This document shows, in pieces, positions 16,816 through 25,377 of a DNA stretch of 64,000 nt (positions are counted from its first letter, which is position 1; every line of letters begins with the position of its first letter). The notes beneath the pieces are model-generated. The model saw only the letters and a program-made list of their open reading frames with translations. It was not told the origin of the DNA and searched no databases. The position numbers and the translations under genes were made by a program. The stretch covers positions 1 to 64,000 of the forward strand of contig CAYLHF010000016.1 of the NCBI GenBank assembly GCA_964383365.1. Reading direction: 5' to 3'. This DNA comes from CAYLHF01 sp964383365 (GTDB lineage: Bacteria > Bacteroidota > Rhodothermia > Rhodothermales > UBA10348).

Positions 16816-18657
16816 CTATTTGGACGGCCTGAAATAATCGCCAATGCGGCGTGCTGCGGCCGGACCGACAACGGCCTCGAGTTTGCTCGAGTCGGTTTCT
16901 CGAATACGTTTTACGGAACCGAAGGACTTGATCAATTTCCGGACGGTAGCAGGTCCAATACCCTCAATATCAAGCAGTTCACTGTGCAGGGTATGTTTGG
17001 AACGCTGTTTACGCTGGAACGTGATGGCGAAACGGTGGGCTTCGTTCCGGATGCGTTGGAGTAGCTGAAGCGAGGCGCTGGCTTTCGGTATGAACACCGG
17101 ATCGGTGTCGCCCGGAAAAAAGACCTCTTCGAGTCTCTTTGCAAGGCCAGTTACCGGGAATTTACCATATGCCTCTACCCCTTCCAACGCTTCTATAGCG
17201 CTCGAGAGCTGCCCTTTGCCGCCGTCGATGACAACGAGGTCCGGCCAGGGGCCGTTTTCCTCCACAATTTTTGCATACCGGCGGGAAATGACTTCCCGCA
17301 TGGACTGAAAATCGTCCGATATACCGCCCCCGACAGATCGGACCTTGAATGTTCGGTATTCCGATTTCCGTGGTTTCCCGTCGATAAAGACCACGCACGA
17401 GGCCACTACGCCAGTTCCTCCCAGATGCGAGATATCGAAACATTCGATTCTCCGGGGGAGGCGCGGCAGGTGTAAATCTTTCTTCAGTTCGGTCACCACA
17501 AAGGGAATCCGGCCCTCGTTTTTACGTTCGAGTTGGAGCAGATACTCCTGCAACATCATGTCGGCATTTGTCGCGACAAGCCGGGCAAGTGCTGCTTTCT
17601 CACCCCGCTGAGGCTGCTTGACGATGACCTTTTTCCCACGCCGGTGCTGAATAAAATCGAGGAGCGGACCCATATCCTCGCACGGATTCGACAGGCCGAT
17701 TTCGTCCGGATAGAAATTCGACTCTGTATAATAGCGCTCCAGCAGGGCCTGCATCAGCCGCTCGTCTGACTGGTCTTCGATCCGATGTAGATATTTGTGC
17801 TGGCGACCGATAATCTTTCCTTCCCGGACCTGGAATACGACCCCGCATGCTACGTTTTCCGTGCGATCCACCGAAACGGCGAACAGGTCCCGGTCTACGA
17901 AATCCTGACTCACGATCTTCTGTTTTTCTGCGTACCGTTCGAGCGCTTCAATTTGATCGCGCAGATTGGCGGCTTCCTCGAAATCCTGGGCCTCGGAGAC
18001 GCGCGTCATTTCGTCGGTGAGTAATTCGATGAGTGTGCCTGTTTTTCCGTTGAGAAGACGTTCGATTTGCCTGATGACTCCATCGTAATGGGCGCGGGTC
18101 TGATAACCCACGCACGGGGCATCACACTTCTTGATGTGATACTGGAGGCACACTTCATACTTTCCCGCAGCGATAGGCGCTTCGGCAAGATTGAGTGAGC
18201 ATGTCCGGAGCCTGAAAATGGACCGGATCGTATCGAGCATGATATTCATGCTCCTTGCGCTCGTATAGGGTCCGAAGTATTTCGAGCCATCTTTACGAAG
18301 CTTTCGCGTCGGAAATATTCTGGGGAACGGCTCGTTCTTGATGCAGATGTACGGGTAGGTCTTATCGTCGCGGAGATTGATATTGTACCGGGGACGAAGC
18401 TGTTTAATCAGATTATTCTCCAGTATCAACGCTTCGGCTTCTGTATCGGTGACAATGACTTCTACATCACATATTTTCGAAACCAGAATGCGGAGTCGAC
18501 CCTCTCTGTTGCGGCTGTCGTGAAAATAGGAATTGACGCGCGAGCGCAGGTTCTTGGCCTTTCCCACATAGAGGACGTTTCCCTCAGCATCCTTGTGCTG
18601 ATAGACTCCGGGCCGCTTCGGGAGTGCCGCAAGCTTTTGTGAGAGAATGGGATCCAT
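16816..18657 (-). CDS. uvrC: Excinuclease ABC subunit C
   Basis: UvrC makes the dual incisions of nucleotide excision repair. The 613-residue product has the N-terminal GIY-YIG nuclease (RPGVYQHKDAEGNVLYVGKAKNLRSRV, residues 14-40), a UVR motif region near 200-245, and the C-terminal RNase H-like nuclease with catalytic acids in ECFDISHLGG and LVVIDGGKGQLS. It ends with paired helix-hairpin-helix motifs (DIEGIGPATVRKLIKSFGSVKRI). The start at 18657 gives the usual N-terminus and removes a non-homologous extension. It diverges from nth across 74 bases and is followed by the DUF2461 gene. Confidence 0.97.
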   Translation of the reverse strand: MDPILSQKLAALPKRPGVYQHKDAEGNVLYVGKAKNLRSRVNSYFHDSRNREGRLRILVSKICDVEVIVTDTEAEALILENNLIKQLRPRYNINLRDDKTYPYICIKNEPFPRIFPTRKLRKDGSKYFGPYTSARSMNIMLDTIRSIFRLRTCSLNLAEAPIAAGKYEVCLQYHIKKCDAPCVGYQTRAHYDGVIRQIERLLNGKTGTLIELLTDEMTRVSEAQDFEEAANLRDQIEALERYAEKQKIVSQDFVDRDLFAVSVDRTENVACGVVFQVREGKIIGRQHKYLHRIEDQSDERLMQALLERYYTESNFYPDEIGLSNPCEDMGPLLDFIQHRRGKKVIVKQPQRGEKAALARLVATNADMMLQEYLLQLERKNEGRIPFVVTELKKDLHLPRLPRRIECFDISHLGGTGVVASCVVFIDGKPRKSEYRTFKVRSVGGGISDDFQSMREVISRRYAKIVEENGPWPDLVVIDGGKGQLSSAIEALEGVEAYGKFPVTGLAKRLEEVFFPGDTDPVFIPKASASLQLLQRIRNEAHRFAITFQRKQRSKHTLHSELLDIEGIGPATVRKLIKSFGSVKRIRETDSSKLEAVVGPAAARRIGDYFRPSK

Positions 18658-18731
18658 GGTTGTTTGCTGGGTGGCTCCCGAAGAACGAATACCCTGTTGG
18701 ATGGTTCGATGGGTATGCAAAATAGGGGCCT

Positions 18732-19376
18732 ATGCCAGAATCCCAGAAGATACTCGCCGAATTGCACCGATTATATCCCGACGCAGACTGTGCGCTCGAT
18801 CATGGGGCAGCCCATGAGCTCCTTTTTGCGACCATCATGTCGGCGCAGACCACCGACGTGAACGTCAACCGCGTAACGCAGGTATTATTCCGTAAATACC
18901 GGACCATCGCCGCGTTCGCTGCTGCGGATCCGGAGGTCTTCGAACAGGAAATCAGATCCACCGGTTTTTTTCGTAACAAGACTCGCTCGGTCCTTGGAGC
19001 GGCCACCATGATACTGGAGGAATATGGTGGACAGGTGCCCGACACGATGGAGGAGTTGCTCCGACTACCTGGCGTTGCGCGAAAGACGGCGAACGTAGTA
19101 TTGGGTACGTTTTTCGGGAAGGCCGAAGGTGTTGTGGTTGACACCCACGTTCGGCGTCTATCCAACCGGCTCGGAATGACGACGAAAACCGATCCTGTCA
19201 AGATCGAAAGAGACCTGATGGAGCACGTTCCCCGGAACGAGTGGATATTTATCAGTCACGCACTCATTCTTCATGGGCGAGCGGTATGTAAAGCTAAAAA
19301 ACCATCCTGTATTGATTGTACGCTGCGCTATTTATGCCCTCAGACGGGTGTCGTACAGGACGAGCGAACGCGGTGA
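18732..19376 (+). CDS. nth: Endonuclease III
   Basis: Bifunctional DNA glycosylase/AP lyase for oxidised pyrimidines. The 214-residue product has the helix-hairpin-helix LPGVARKTANVVLG with the catalytic Lys, the catalytic Asp in VVVDTHVRRLSNRLG, and the C-terminal iron-sulfur loop with Cys spacing C-x6-C-x2-C-x5-C (CKAKKPSCIDCTLRYLC). The 3' end overlaps the convergent metB 3' end by 37 bases, so no terminator separates them. Confidence 0.97.
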   Translation: MPESQKILAELHRLYPDADCALDHGAAHELLFATIMSAQTTDVNVNRVTQVLFRKYRTIAAFAAADPEVFEQEIRSTGFFRNKTRSVLGAATMILEEYGGQVPDTMEELLRLPGVARKTANVVLGTFFGKAEGVVVDTHVRRLSNRLGMTTKTDPVKIERDLMEHVPRNEWIFISHALILHGRAVCKAKKPSCIDCTLRYLCPQTGVVQDERTR

Positions 19377-20566
19377 CTGGAGGGTATGCTCACGGCGGGA
19401 GCATCATGGATTGTCTCCGGAGCACGATGCGCATCGAGTGCGCTTCGCAGATCTTCAATCAGATCCGAAGCGTCTTCGATCCCGACGGAAAGTCGGACGA
19501 TCTGTTGAGTGATCCCGGCCTTCAGGCGCTGCTCCTCCCGCATGGAGGCATGACTCATGGACCACGGATGTTCAATCAGGGACTCGACGCCACCGAGTGA
19601 TTCGGCCAGCGTAAAGACGGCCGTATTCCGCAAGACCGTACAGACATCGTCAAAATCACCGTCGACTTCGAAGGAAACCATTCCTCCGAACCCGGACTGT
19701 TGTCTGACGGCGAGTTCATGTCCGGGATGCGATTCGAGACCGGGATAAAACACCTGACGAACGCCCGGGTGAGACGCGAGGAAACGGGCTACCGCGTGGG
19801 CATTCTCTTCATGCTGACGAAGCCGGATCGGGAGCGTCTTCAGACCGCGAAGTACGAGCCAGCAGTCGAACGGTTGGGCTACGGTACCGAACGCATTTGC
19901 GGCGAACTGAATGGCTTCGTTCCGCTCCTGCGTTGCGGCAACGATGGCGCCGCCGACCACATCCGAATGACCGTTGATGTACTTGGTGGTCGAATACACG
20001 ACGTAGTCGGCACCGAGGGCAATCGATTGCTGAAATATCGGCGACAGAAAGGTATTGTCGACGACCACGGTTAGTCCGCGCTGGTGTGCGCGATCGCAAA
20101 GTGCTCGGACGTCATAGACGCGAAGCAGCGGATTGGAGGGGGTTTCAATCCAGAGGAGAGAACTCTCATCGGTGATGTGTTCGGAGAGTGTGTCCGGCGA
20201 AGATAGATCGACGAACGAGACCGATAGTTTACCCTGTGTTTCCAGGTGATGGAGCAACCGTTCAGTTCCTCCATAACAATCGTGGCTACAGATGACATGA
20301 GCTCCGGCCGGAAGCGTTGCCAGCACCGTCGAAACCGCTCCCATGCCGGATGTGGTTGCAACGGCTCCGACACCGCCATCCAGATCGGCGAGCGTCTCCT
20401 CGAGCGCATTACGGGTCGGGTTTCCGGAACGGGTATAGTCGTATCCTGCCGATTTTCCGACATCGTCAAAGCGAAAAATGGCCGACTGATAAATGGGCGG
20501 GACGACGCTGTTGTAACAGCGATCGGTCTGTTGTCCCGAGAGTGTGAGGCGGGTCTGGCGATTCAT
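19340..20566 (-). CDS. metB: Cystathionine gamma-synthase/O-acetylhomoserine-type PLP enzyme
   Basis: A Cys/Met-metabolism PLP enzyme of 408 residues. The PLP lysine is in YSTTKYINGHSDVVGG (about residue 200), with YTRSGNPTRNALEETLA and the SGMGAVSTVLATL phosphate loop upstream. Features such as ESLGGVESLIEHPWSMSHASM fit cystathionine gamma-synthase or cystathionine lyase. Context with metX argues that it uses O-acetylhomoserine to make cystathionine, or homocysteine directly. About 25 C-terminal residues extend past the usual end and overlap nth. It follows lysC by 48 bases and is the last gene of the SAM-riboswitch operon. Confidence 0.9.
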   Translation of the reverse strand: MNRQTRLTLSGQQTDRCYNSVVPPIYQSAIFRFDDVGKSAGYDYTRSGNPTRNALEETLADLDGGVGAVATTSGMGAVSTVLATLPAGAHVICSHDCYGGTERLLHHLETQGKLSVSFVDLSSPDTLSEHITDESSLLWIETPSNPLLRVYDVRALCDRAHQRGLTVVVDNTFLSPIFQQSIALGADYVVYSTTKYINGHSDVVGGAIVAATQERNEAIQFAANAFGTVAQPFDCWLVLRGLKTLPIRLRQHEENAHAVARFLASHPGVRQVFYPGLESHPGHELAVRQQSGFGGMVSFEVDGDFDDVCTVLRNTAVFTLAESLGGVESLIEHPWSMSHASMREEQRLKAGITQQIVRLSVGIEDASDLIEDLRSALDAHRAPETIHDAPAVSIPSSHRVRSSCTTPV

Positions 20567-20614
20567 GGTAATCAGGAGTCTATGAGGAATAAAAAGGGTC
20601 AGATTAAGTTTGTT

Positions 20615-21795
20615 CTATCCATCGGTCGAGCCGCGACGTCGTCCCGAAGGGATGACGAGCGTACCGAGACCGGTTCCATTCAGGGATCGAACCCGCAGCG
20701 GAGTTCGCGTAGTCAGTAACGGTTCGAGGGTGTGACGATGCATACCCAGTCGATTCGCACTGTTGAGAAGCGCCGCATCTTCCATGAGCATGACATCGAA
20801 TGGCCGGGCGGTCGGATTCAGACGGGGATCAGACGTATACAGTCCGTCTACGTCGGTCCACCGTTCCATTCGATCGGCGTCCAGTGCGGATGCCAGAAGA
20901 GCAGCCGTCAAGTCGCTACCCCCGCGTCCGAGTGTGAGCGTATTCCCGCAGGCGGTTCCACCGATGAATCCGGCAATTACGGGGACGACCGATGAAGAGA
21001 GGGTTGAGGCCCACGATCGAACGAATACACTCGTTTGATGGGTGTCGACTACCCGGTCATCGCTCATGCGTACAAGACTGGATGCGTCCACGACCCGGGA
21101 ATCGGTTCCACGATCGGCCAGATACGCGGCGACCAGAGGGGTGGACATACGCTCTCCTGCGGCGCGAATCTGTTCCCGGTCAAACCGGGTGCCGAGTCGC
21201 CCCACCAGGCGTCTCAGAGGTGGTATCAATTGACCAACCTCATACCTGACAATGCGTTTGTACGACGTAAGAGACGTCGTCTTCAGGAGCTCGGATCCGG
21301 TGTGAAGATGCAGGCGAATTAGCTGTTGCAGCGTGTCTACCCAGTCGTTGCCGATGGCGGTTTGGTCGGCATCAGCGAGTGAAGCGGTTTCGAGGGACGG
21401 CGAAGCGGCGGCTTCGAGGGATGGCGAAGCGGCGGTTTCGAGGGATGGCCAATCGGCGGCCGAGTCGATGAGTGCTTCGAGGCGGTNNNNNNNNNNNNNN
21501 NNNNNNNNNNNNNNNNNNNNNNNNNNNNNNNNNNNNNNNNNNNNNNNNNNNNNNNNNNNNNNNNNNNNNNNNNNNNNNNNNNNNNNGCGGTTTCGAGGGA
21601 TGGCCAATCGGCGGCCGAGTCGATGAGTGCTTCGAGGCGGTCTGTGACGGTCGCAAGCGCTGAAACCACGACTACGGGTCGGCACTCCTCGCAGGACTGT
21701 TCGACTATCTCGGCTGTTCGGCGAATTGCCCGGGAAGATCCGACGGACGTTCCACCGAACTTGAGTACGCGGAATTTTTTATCTGGAGAGTTCAT
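20615..21795 (-). CDS. lysC: Aspartate kinase without ACT domain, interrupted by an assembly gap
   Basis: Phosphorylates aspartate, the first step toward homoserine and methionine. Kinase motifs are present on both sides of a 100-N gap: FGGTSVGSS at the N-terminus and GRGGSDLTAALLASAL plus WTDVDGLYTSDPR toward the C-terminus. The gap is flanked by identical 55-base copies. Removing the Ns and one copy leaves 1026 bases, an intact frame of 341 residues, so I regard it as functional. The protein ends soon after the catalytic domain (GTLVIPSGRRRGSTDG), so the ACT regulatory domains of ordinary aspartokinases are missing. An in-frame 24-base repeat encodes PSLE[TA]AAS units. It overlaps the metX stop (ATGA). 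Confidence 0.85.
21381..21449 (-). repeat. In-frame 24-bp tandem repeat in lysC
   Basis: Three consecutive units lie at 21381-21401 (21 bases, shortened), 21402-21425 and 21426-21449 (24 bases each, differing by one base). They read as SLETAASP-type octapeptides in the aspartate kinase frame. A further partial unit continues toward the assembly gap. Copy number could vary without breaking the frame. Confidence 0.8.
21487..21586. other. Assembly gap (100 N) with 55-bp identical flanks
   Basis: The 55 bases before the gap (21432-21486) are identical to the 55 bases after it (21587-21641). Equal-length overlap of contig ends is typical of de Bruijn assembly with k=55. The true sequence is probably either a direct join of the two contigs or a tandem repeat that collapsed. 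Confidence 0.85.
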
Positions 21796-22847
21796 GCGTC
21801 CGCTCGGATGGAGACGGGAGATGCCACCGTCAGATCGGAAAAGAAGGCTCGTACCTGGACCGCGATTTCTTCGGCTTCGATCAGAAAGCTGTCGTGACCG
21901 AATGGAGCGTCCAGCACATGGAGACGACTGTTGCACAGGAGTGCGTCGAGTTCGACCTGCTCCCCGATCGGATACAGCAGGTCGCTCGTGATTCCGATCA
22001 CGAGCGCCGGTTGCATCATGGCATGCAGCACGTTCCTGAGTGGCCCGCGTCCGCGGGCCACGTCGTGCGAGTTCATCTGCCGCGTCAGGTGGACATAACA
22101 GTTGGCGTCGAATCGATCTACGAGTTTATCACCGTGATGCCCCAGCCAGGACTCTACAGCAAAGCCGCGGCCCGTCGGTGCACCTGATCGAGCGAACCGC
22201 GCATCGAATTCTGCCGCAGATCGATACGAAATCATGGCGATTCGTCGGGCGGCAGCGAGTCCGGCGGAGGGTGGGGCGTCTACCGTGTAGGCACCGTCTT
22301 TCCAGAGAGGATCGGCATAAATACTCTGACGTTGGGCCTCAGTCCACGCGATTCCCCATGGAGAATGGGCGGCTCCGACAGCGATCGGGATGAGTGCACC
22401 CACAAACTCCCCGTACACCCCCCATTCCAGCACCTGCATACCCCCCATCGAACCTCCGATGGCTGCAAAGACGCGCTGTATGCCCAGTCTGCGCAGTGTT
22501 TCGCGATGGGCGCGTACCGTATCCCGAATCGTGACCTCAGGGAACGACGCCCCATACGGTTTTCCGGTTGCCGGGTTAATCGAGACGGGAGAAGCGGACC
22601 CGTACGGGGAACCGAGGCAGTTCAGACAGATCACAAACCATTTATTCGTGTCCAGCACTCTTCCCGGTCCGATAAGCGCTGCCCACCAGGACGCCGCGTC
22701 CGAATTGCTCGTCAAGGAATGGCATACGACAATGGCGTTGTCTCCCTGTTCGTTCAGGGTTCCCCAGGAGTGGAAAGCGACAGTCGGAGCACGAAGTATA
22801 CCCCCGCTTTCCAGGTGCAGATCATCGAGAAGAATCTCTTTTCGCAT
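21792..22847 (-). CDS. metX: Homoserine O-acetyltransferase
   Basis: Alpha/beta-hydrolase-fold enzyme activating homoserine with an acyl-CoA. The 351-residue product has the nucleophile elbow AAIGGSMGGMQVLEW, the acid in the ITSDLLYP block and the catalytic His in DAPFGHDSFLIE. The N-terminal CHSLTSNSDAASWW block and NCLGSPYGSASP are MetX family sequences. Acetyl versus succinyl specificity is not decided by what I can see, but this family is usually acetylating. The start at 22847 is preferred; an in-frame ATG at 22862 is possible. It is the first gene after the SAM-I riboswitch and overlaps lysC by four bases. Confidence 0.94.
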   Translation of the reverse strand: MRKEILLDDLHLESGGILRAPTVAFHSWGTLNEQGDNAIVVCHSLTSNSDAASWWAALIGPGRVLDTNKWFVICLNCLGSPYGSASPVSINPATGKPYGASFPEVTIRDTVRAHRETLRRLGIQRVFAAIGGSMGGMQVLEWGVYGEFVGALIPIAVGAAHSPWGIAWTEAQRQSIYADPLWKDGAYTVDAPPSAGLAAARRIAMISYRSAAEFDARFARSGAPTGRGFAVESWLGHHGDKLVDRFDANCYVHLTRQMNSHDVARGRGPLRNVLHAMMQPALVIGITSDLLYPIGEQVELDALLCNSRLHVLDAPFGHDSFLIEAEEIAVQVRAFFSDLTVASPVSIRADA

Positions 22848-22946
22848 GGCACATCGAATCATTCTTGGTTCGTGTGCCCATCCGAAGCCCGGTCAGGTTC
22901 GGGGCGGGTCGCAGACCTGTATTTCGCCGCGCGGAAAGAGGTCTAC

Positions 22947-22982
22947 AAAAAAACCTCTCCCGACAAGTGCAGCGGAAGAGGT
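22947..22982 (-). terminator. Intrinsic terminator of the SAM riboswitch
   Basis: On the minus strand a 10-bp stem, ACCTCTTCCG pairing with CGGGAGAGGT (one G-T pair), is followed by seven T residues. It sits between the riboswitch aptamer and metX. A second perfect 8-bp hairpin (GTTGTCCA/TGGACAAC, 22989-23006) lies between aptamer and terminator and may take part in the switch. It should terminate transcription when SAM is bound. Confidence 0.85.
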
Positions 22983-23015
22983 CAACAGGTTGTCCAACTG
23001 GACAACATTCTCCCG

Positions 23016-23133
23016 CTCATCTTTCCTCGATCGTCGCCGAGGCAGGAGTTGGCACCGGACCTGCACCCTTAGGGAGTAGTGCAGGGGTTGCCAGGACTTC
23101 TCAGGGCCTGAACCCTCCGTCCTTCTAGATGAG
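23016..23133 (-). promoter_or_regulatory. SAM-I (S-box) riboswitch
   Basis: Read on the minus strand, the 118-base element has P1 (CTCATC at 23133-23128 pairing with GATGAG at 23021-23016) and the core GGACGGAGGG. GGCCCTGAGAAGTCC, TGGCAACC and GGTGCCAACTCC follow, ending with a CCTCG/CGAGG P4 stem before AAAGATGAG. These are the conserved SAM-I blocks in the correct order. With the downstream terminator it should shut off metX-lysC-metB when S-adenosylmethionine is abundant. Confidence 0.95.
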
Positions 23134-23285
23134 CACAATGTCAAAGTGCAGCCGTCTACCTGACGAAATGAATCCGGTTCCGTGGAGATTGAAAAAAGTT
23201 TGCACTCATTAATGACAACACATGAGAATAGGATGGACGGAGGTCTTCTTGGTAGCGCTTCCAAAAAATTCGAAATTGGAATTCG

Positions 23286-23317
23286 TTGACAATACAGCGA
23301 AGATGGGGGTACTTTTG
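23286..23317 (+). promoter_or_regulatory. Bacteroidota-type promoter candidate for the ilv leader
   Basis: TACTTTTG at 23310-23317 matches the Bacteroidota -7 element TAnnTTTG. A TTG at 23286-23288 lies 21 bases upstream as a -33 element. Transcription would start near 23324, just upstream of the leader ORF. Confidence 0.5.
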
Positions 23318-23345
23318 TCGAAATTTAGCTCAACACACGGCCCGC

Positions 23346-23528
23346 ATGTTCAATCGCGGTTATTCCATATCTACTGTAAGCGGGTCCCGTTCGGGATCGC
23401 ACGTAGCCGTGTTGGCTTCTTCCTCTCCGGAGGGATTCGATCGTCGCAGTCTTGATGTTCGACTTGACGTGGACCTATTGGCCCTCGTGTTCGTCACCAT
23501 TCTGGTACTAAGCCTGATTATTGGCTGA
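23346..23528 (+). CDS. Leu/Val/Ile-rich small ORF, candidate BCAA leader peptide
   Basis: A 60-residue ORF lies directly upstream of ilvD. The N-terminal part is polar (MFNRGYSISTVSGSRSGSHV). Sixteen of the last 25 codons are Leu, Val or Ile (LDVRLDVDLLALVFV then TILVLSLIIG). The stop falls six bases before a long hairpin, and the ORF starts about 20 bases after a plausible promoter. Position and codon content fit a leader peptide that senses branched-chain aminoacyl-tRNA. The alternative is a genuine small single-pass membrane protein, because the same tail is also a good transmembrane helix. Confidence 0.55.
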   Translation: MFNRGYSISTVSGSRSGSHVAVLASSSPEGFDRRSLDVRLDVDLLALVFVTILVLSLIIG

Positions 23529-23533
23529 ATAAC

Positions 23534-23601
23534 CGATCAATCCCTCATACACGCCTGAGCGCGCATATCCGAATTCGGAATAAGGGGTTGATCGAAACCC
23601 C
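23534..23601 (+). promoter_or_regulatory. Mutually exclusive hairpins before ilvD
   Basis: Hairpin A pairs CGATCAATCCC (23534-23544) with GGGGTTGATCG (23584-23594), eleven pairs including one G-T. Hairpin B pairs GGGGTT (23584-23589) with AACCCC (23596-23601). They share the GGGGTT segment, so only one can form. B ends 14 bases before the ilvD ATG and could block initiation; no T-run follows, so control would be translational or Rho-linked. Confidence 0.5.
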
Positions 23602-23615
23602 ACCCGAGACACCCT

Positions 23616-25352
23616 ATGTCGGAATCGCGAACATTCAGAAGTGACACGGTCAAGAAAGGATTCGAAAGAGCTCCTCACAGGAGTCTGTTGCGTGCTACCG
23701 GGGCCATTCAAAACGAGTCGGATTTCAGTAAGCCGTTCATCGGGGTGTGCAATTCCTACATCGACCTGATACCGGGACACGTGCATTTACAGGCGTTCGG
23801 TGCGGTCGTCAAGGAGGCGGTACGTGCAGCAGGCGGTATCCCGTTCGAATTCAACACGATCGGAGTCGACGATGGTATCGCTATGGGGCACATCGGGATG
23901 CGGTACTCCCTGCCGTCACGGGAACTGATCGCTGACTCGGTTGAGACGGTCGCCGCTGCCCACTGGTTGGACGGGCTGGTCTGTATTCCGAACTGTGACA
24001 AGATTGTGCCGGGGATGCTCATGGCAGCGCTCCGGCTCAACATTCCGACCGTGTTCATTTCAGGGGGACCGATGTCGGCTGGCAGGACACCGTCCGGTGA
24101 AAAAATAGATCTGATCTCGGTATTTGAGGGAGTCGGGAAGTTCAGTAAAGGCGATATCGATGCCTCGAGGCTGATGGAACTCGAACAGTTTGGATGTCCG
24201 AGCTGCGGTTCGTGTGCAGGGATGTTCACGGCCAACTCGATGAATTGCATCATGGAGGCTCTCGGACTCGCGCTTCCGGGCAACGGCACCATTCTGGCAA
24301 CGGATTCAAGGCGGGAAGAGTTGGCTCGCTTGGCGGGAGCGCGCATCATCGACCTCGTCGAAACGGATCTGAAGGCTCGGGACATCCTGACCGAAGAGGC
24401 ACTCTGTGATGCTTTCGCACTGGATATGGCCATGGGGGGATCCACGAATACGATCCTGCACCTGCTGGCAGCTGCCAGCGAGGCCGAAATACCGTTCGAT
24501 CTGCACCGTATCAATGAGATTTCTGACCGCGTTCCTCATGTGTGCAAGGTCTCTCCGGCCGTACCGGACGTTCATATGGAGGATGTGGATGCGGCTGGCG
24601 GTATACCGGCGATTCTCGGAGAGCTTCACGCACTCAACCTCCTGAATGCCGATCGACCGACGGTGACCGGAAACACCCTTGCTGAAAATCTCGTCGGGGT
24701 ATCCAGGACCAATGAGCGTGTCATTCGAAATCGGGAGACGGCGTTCAGACAGACCGGTGGACTCAGCATTCTCTTCGGCAATCTGGCTCCGGAAGGGTGC
24801 GTCGTGAAAACCGGAGCGGTGACCGACGACATGCTGGTATTCGAGGGAAGCGCTAGAATTTTTGAGAGCCAGCAGGAAGCCGTCGACGGAATATTATCCG
24901 GAGTCGTCGAGGCCGGCGATGTCGTTGTGATCAGATACGAGGGACCAAAAGGCGGACCCGGGATGCCGGAGATGTTGCAACCGACCTCGGCGCTGGCCGG
25001 AATGGGTCTCGATACGTGTGTCGCCATGATTACAGACGGTCGCTTTTCCGGGGGAACGCGAGGTCTTTCGCTCGGACACTGTTCCCCGGAAGCCGCGTCA
25101 GGAGGGCCGATCGGAGCCGTTGAGCCGGGCGATACAATCCGTATCGACATTCCTTCGAATCGGATTGAACTCTGCGTATCGGATGAGGAGATCCGTGCGC
25201 GTCTGAATCGTCTTCCCGCATTTGAGCCAAAGATCAAGGGTGGCTACCTCGAACGCTATACCTATTTCGTGACGAGTGCCTCCGACGGCGCGGTACTCAA
25301 AATACCGGGCATGGAAAAGCCGGAACCGGATAGCCATCTCACCCCTCAGTAA
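23616..25352 (+). CDS. ilvD: Dihydroxy-acid dehydratase
   Basis: Iron-sulfur dehydratase that forms the 2-keto acid precursors of valine and isoleucine. The 578-residue product has the family blocks GVCNSYIDLIPGH, GVDDGIAMGHIGMRYSLPSRELIADS, CIPNCDKIVPGM and FGCPSCGSCAGMFTANSM, which hold the cluster cysteines. The conserved DGRFSGGTRG and GHCSPEAASGGPIG follow near the C-terminus. It is the first structural gene behind the leader ORF and hairpin region and precedes ilvB by 25 bases. Confidence 0.97.
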   Translation: MSESRTFRSDTVKKGFERAPHRSLLRATGAIQNESDFSKPFIGVCNSYIDLIPGHVHLQAFGAVVKEAVRAAGGIPFEFNTIGVDDGIAMGHIGMRYSLPSRELIADSVETVAAAHWLDGLVCIPNCDKIVPGMLMAALRLNIPTVFISGGPMSAGRTPSGEKIDLISVFEGVGKFSKGDIDASRLMELEQFGCPSCGSCAGMFTANSMNCIMEALGLALPGNGTILATDSRREELARLAGARIIDLVETDLKARDILTEEALCDAFALDMAMGGSTNTILHLLAAASEAEIPFDLHRINEISDRVPHVCKVSPAVPDVHMEDVDAAGGIPAILGELHALNLLNADRPTVTGNTLAENLVGVSRTNERVIRNRETAFRQTGGLSILFGNLAPEGCVVKTGAVTDDMLVFEGSARIFESQQEAVDGILSGVVEAGDVVVIRYEGPKGGPGMPEMLQPTSALAGMGLDTCVAMITDGRFSGGTRGLSLGHCSPEAASGGPIGAVEPGDTIRIDIPSNRIELCVSDEEIRARLNRLPAFEPKIKGGYLERYTYFVTSASDGAVLKIPGMEKPEPDSHLTPQ

Positions 25353-25377
25353 CGATCGGTTTTAAAAGACCAAACCC

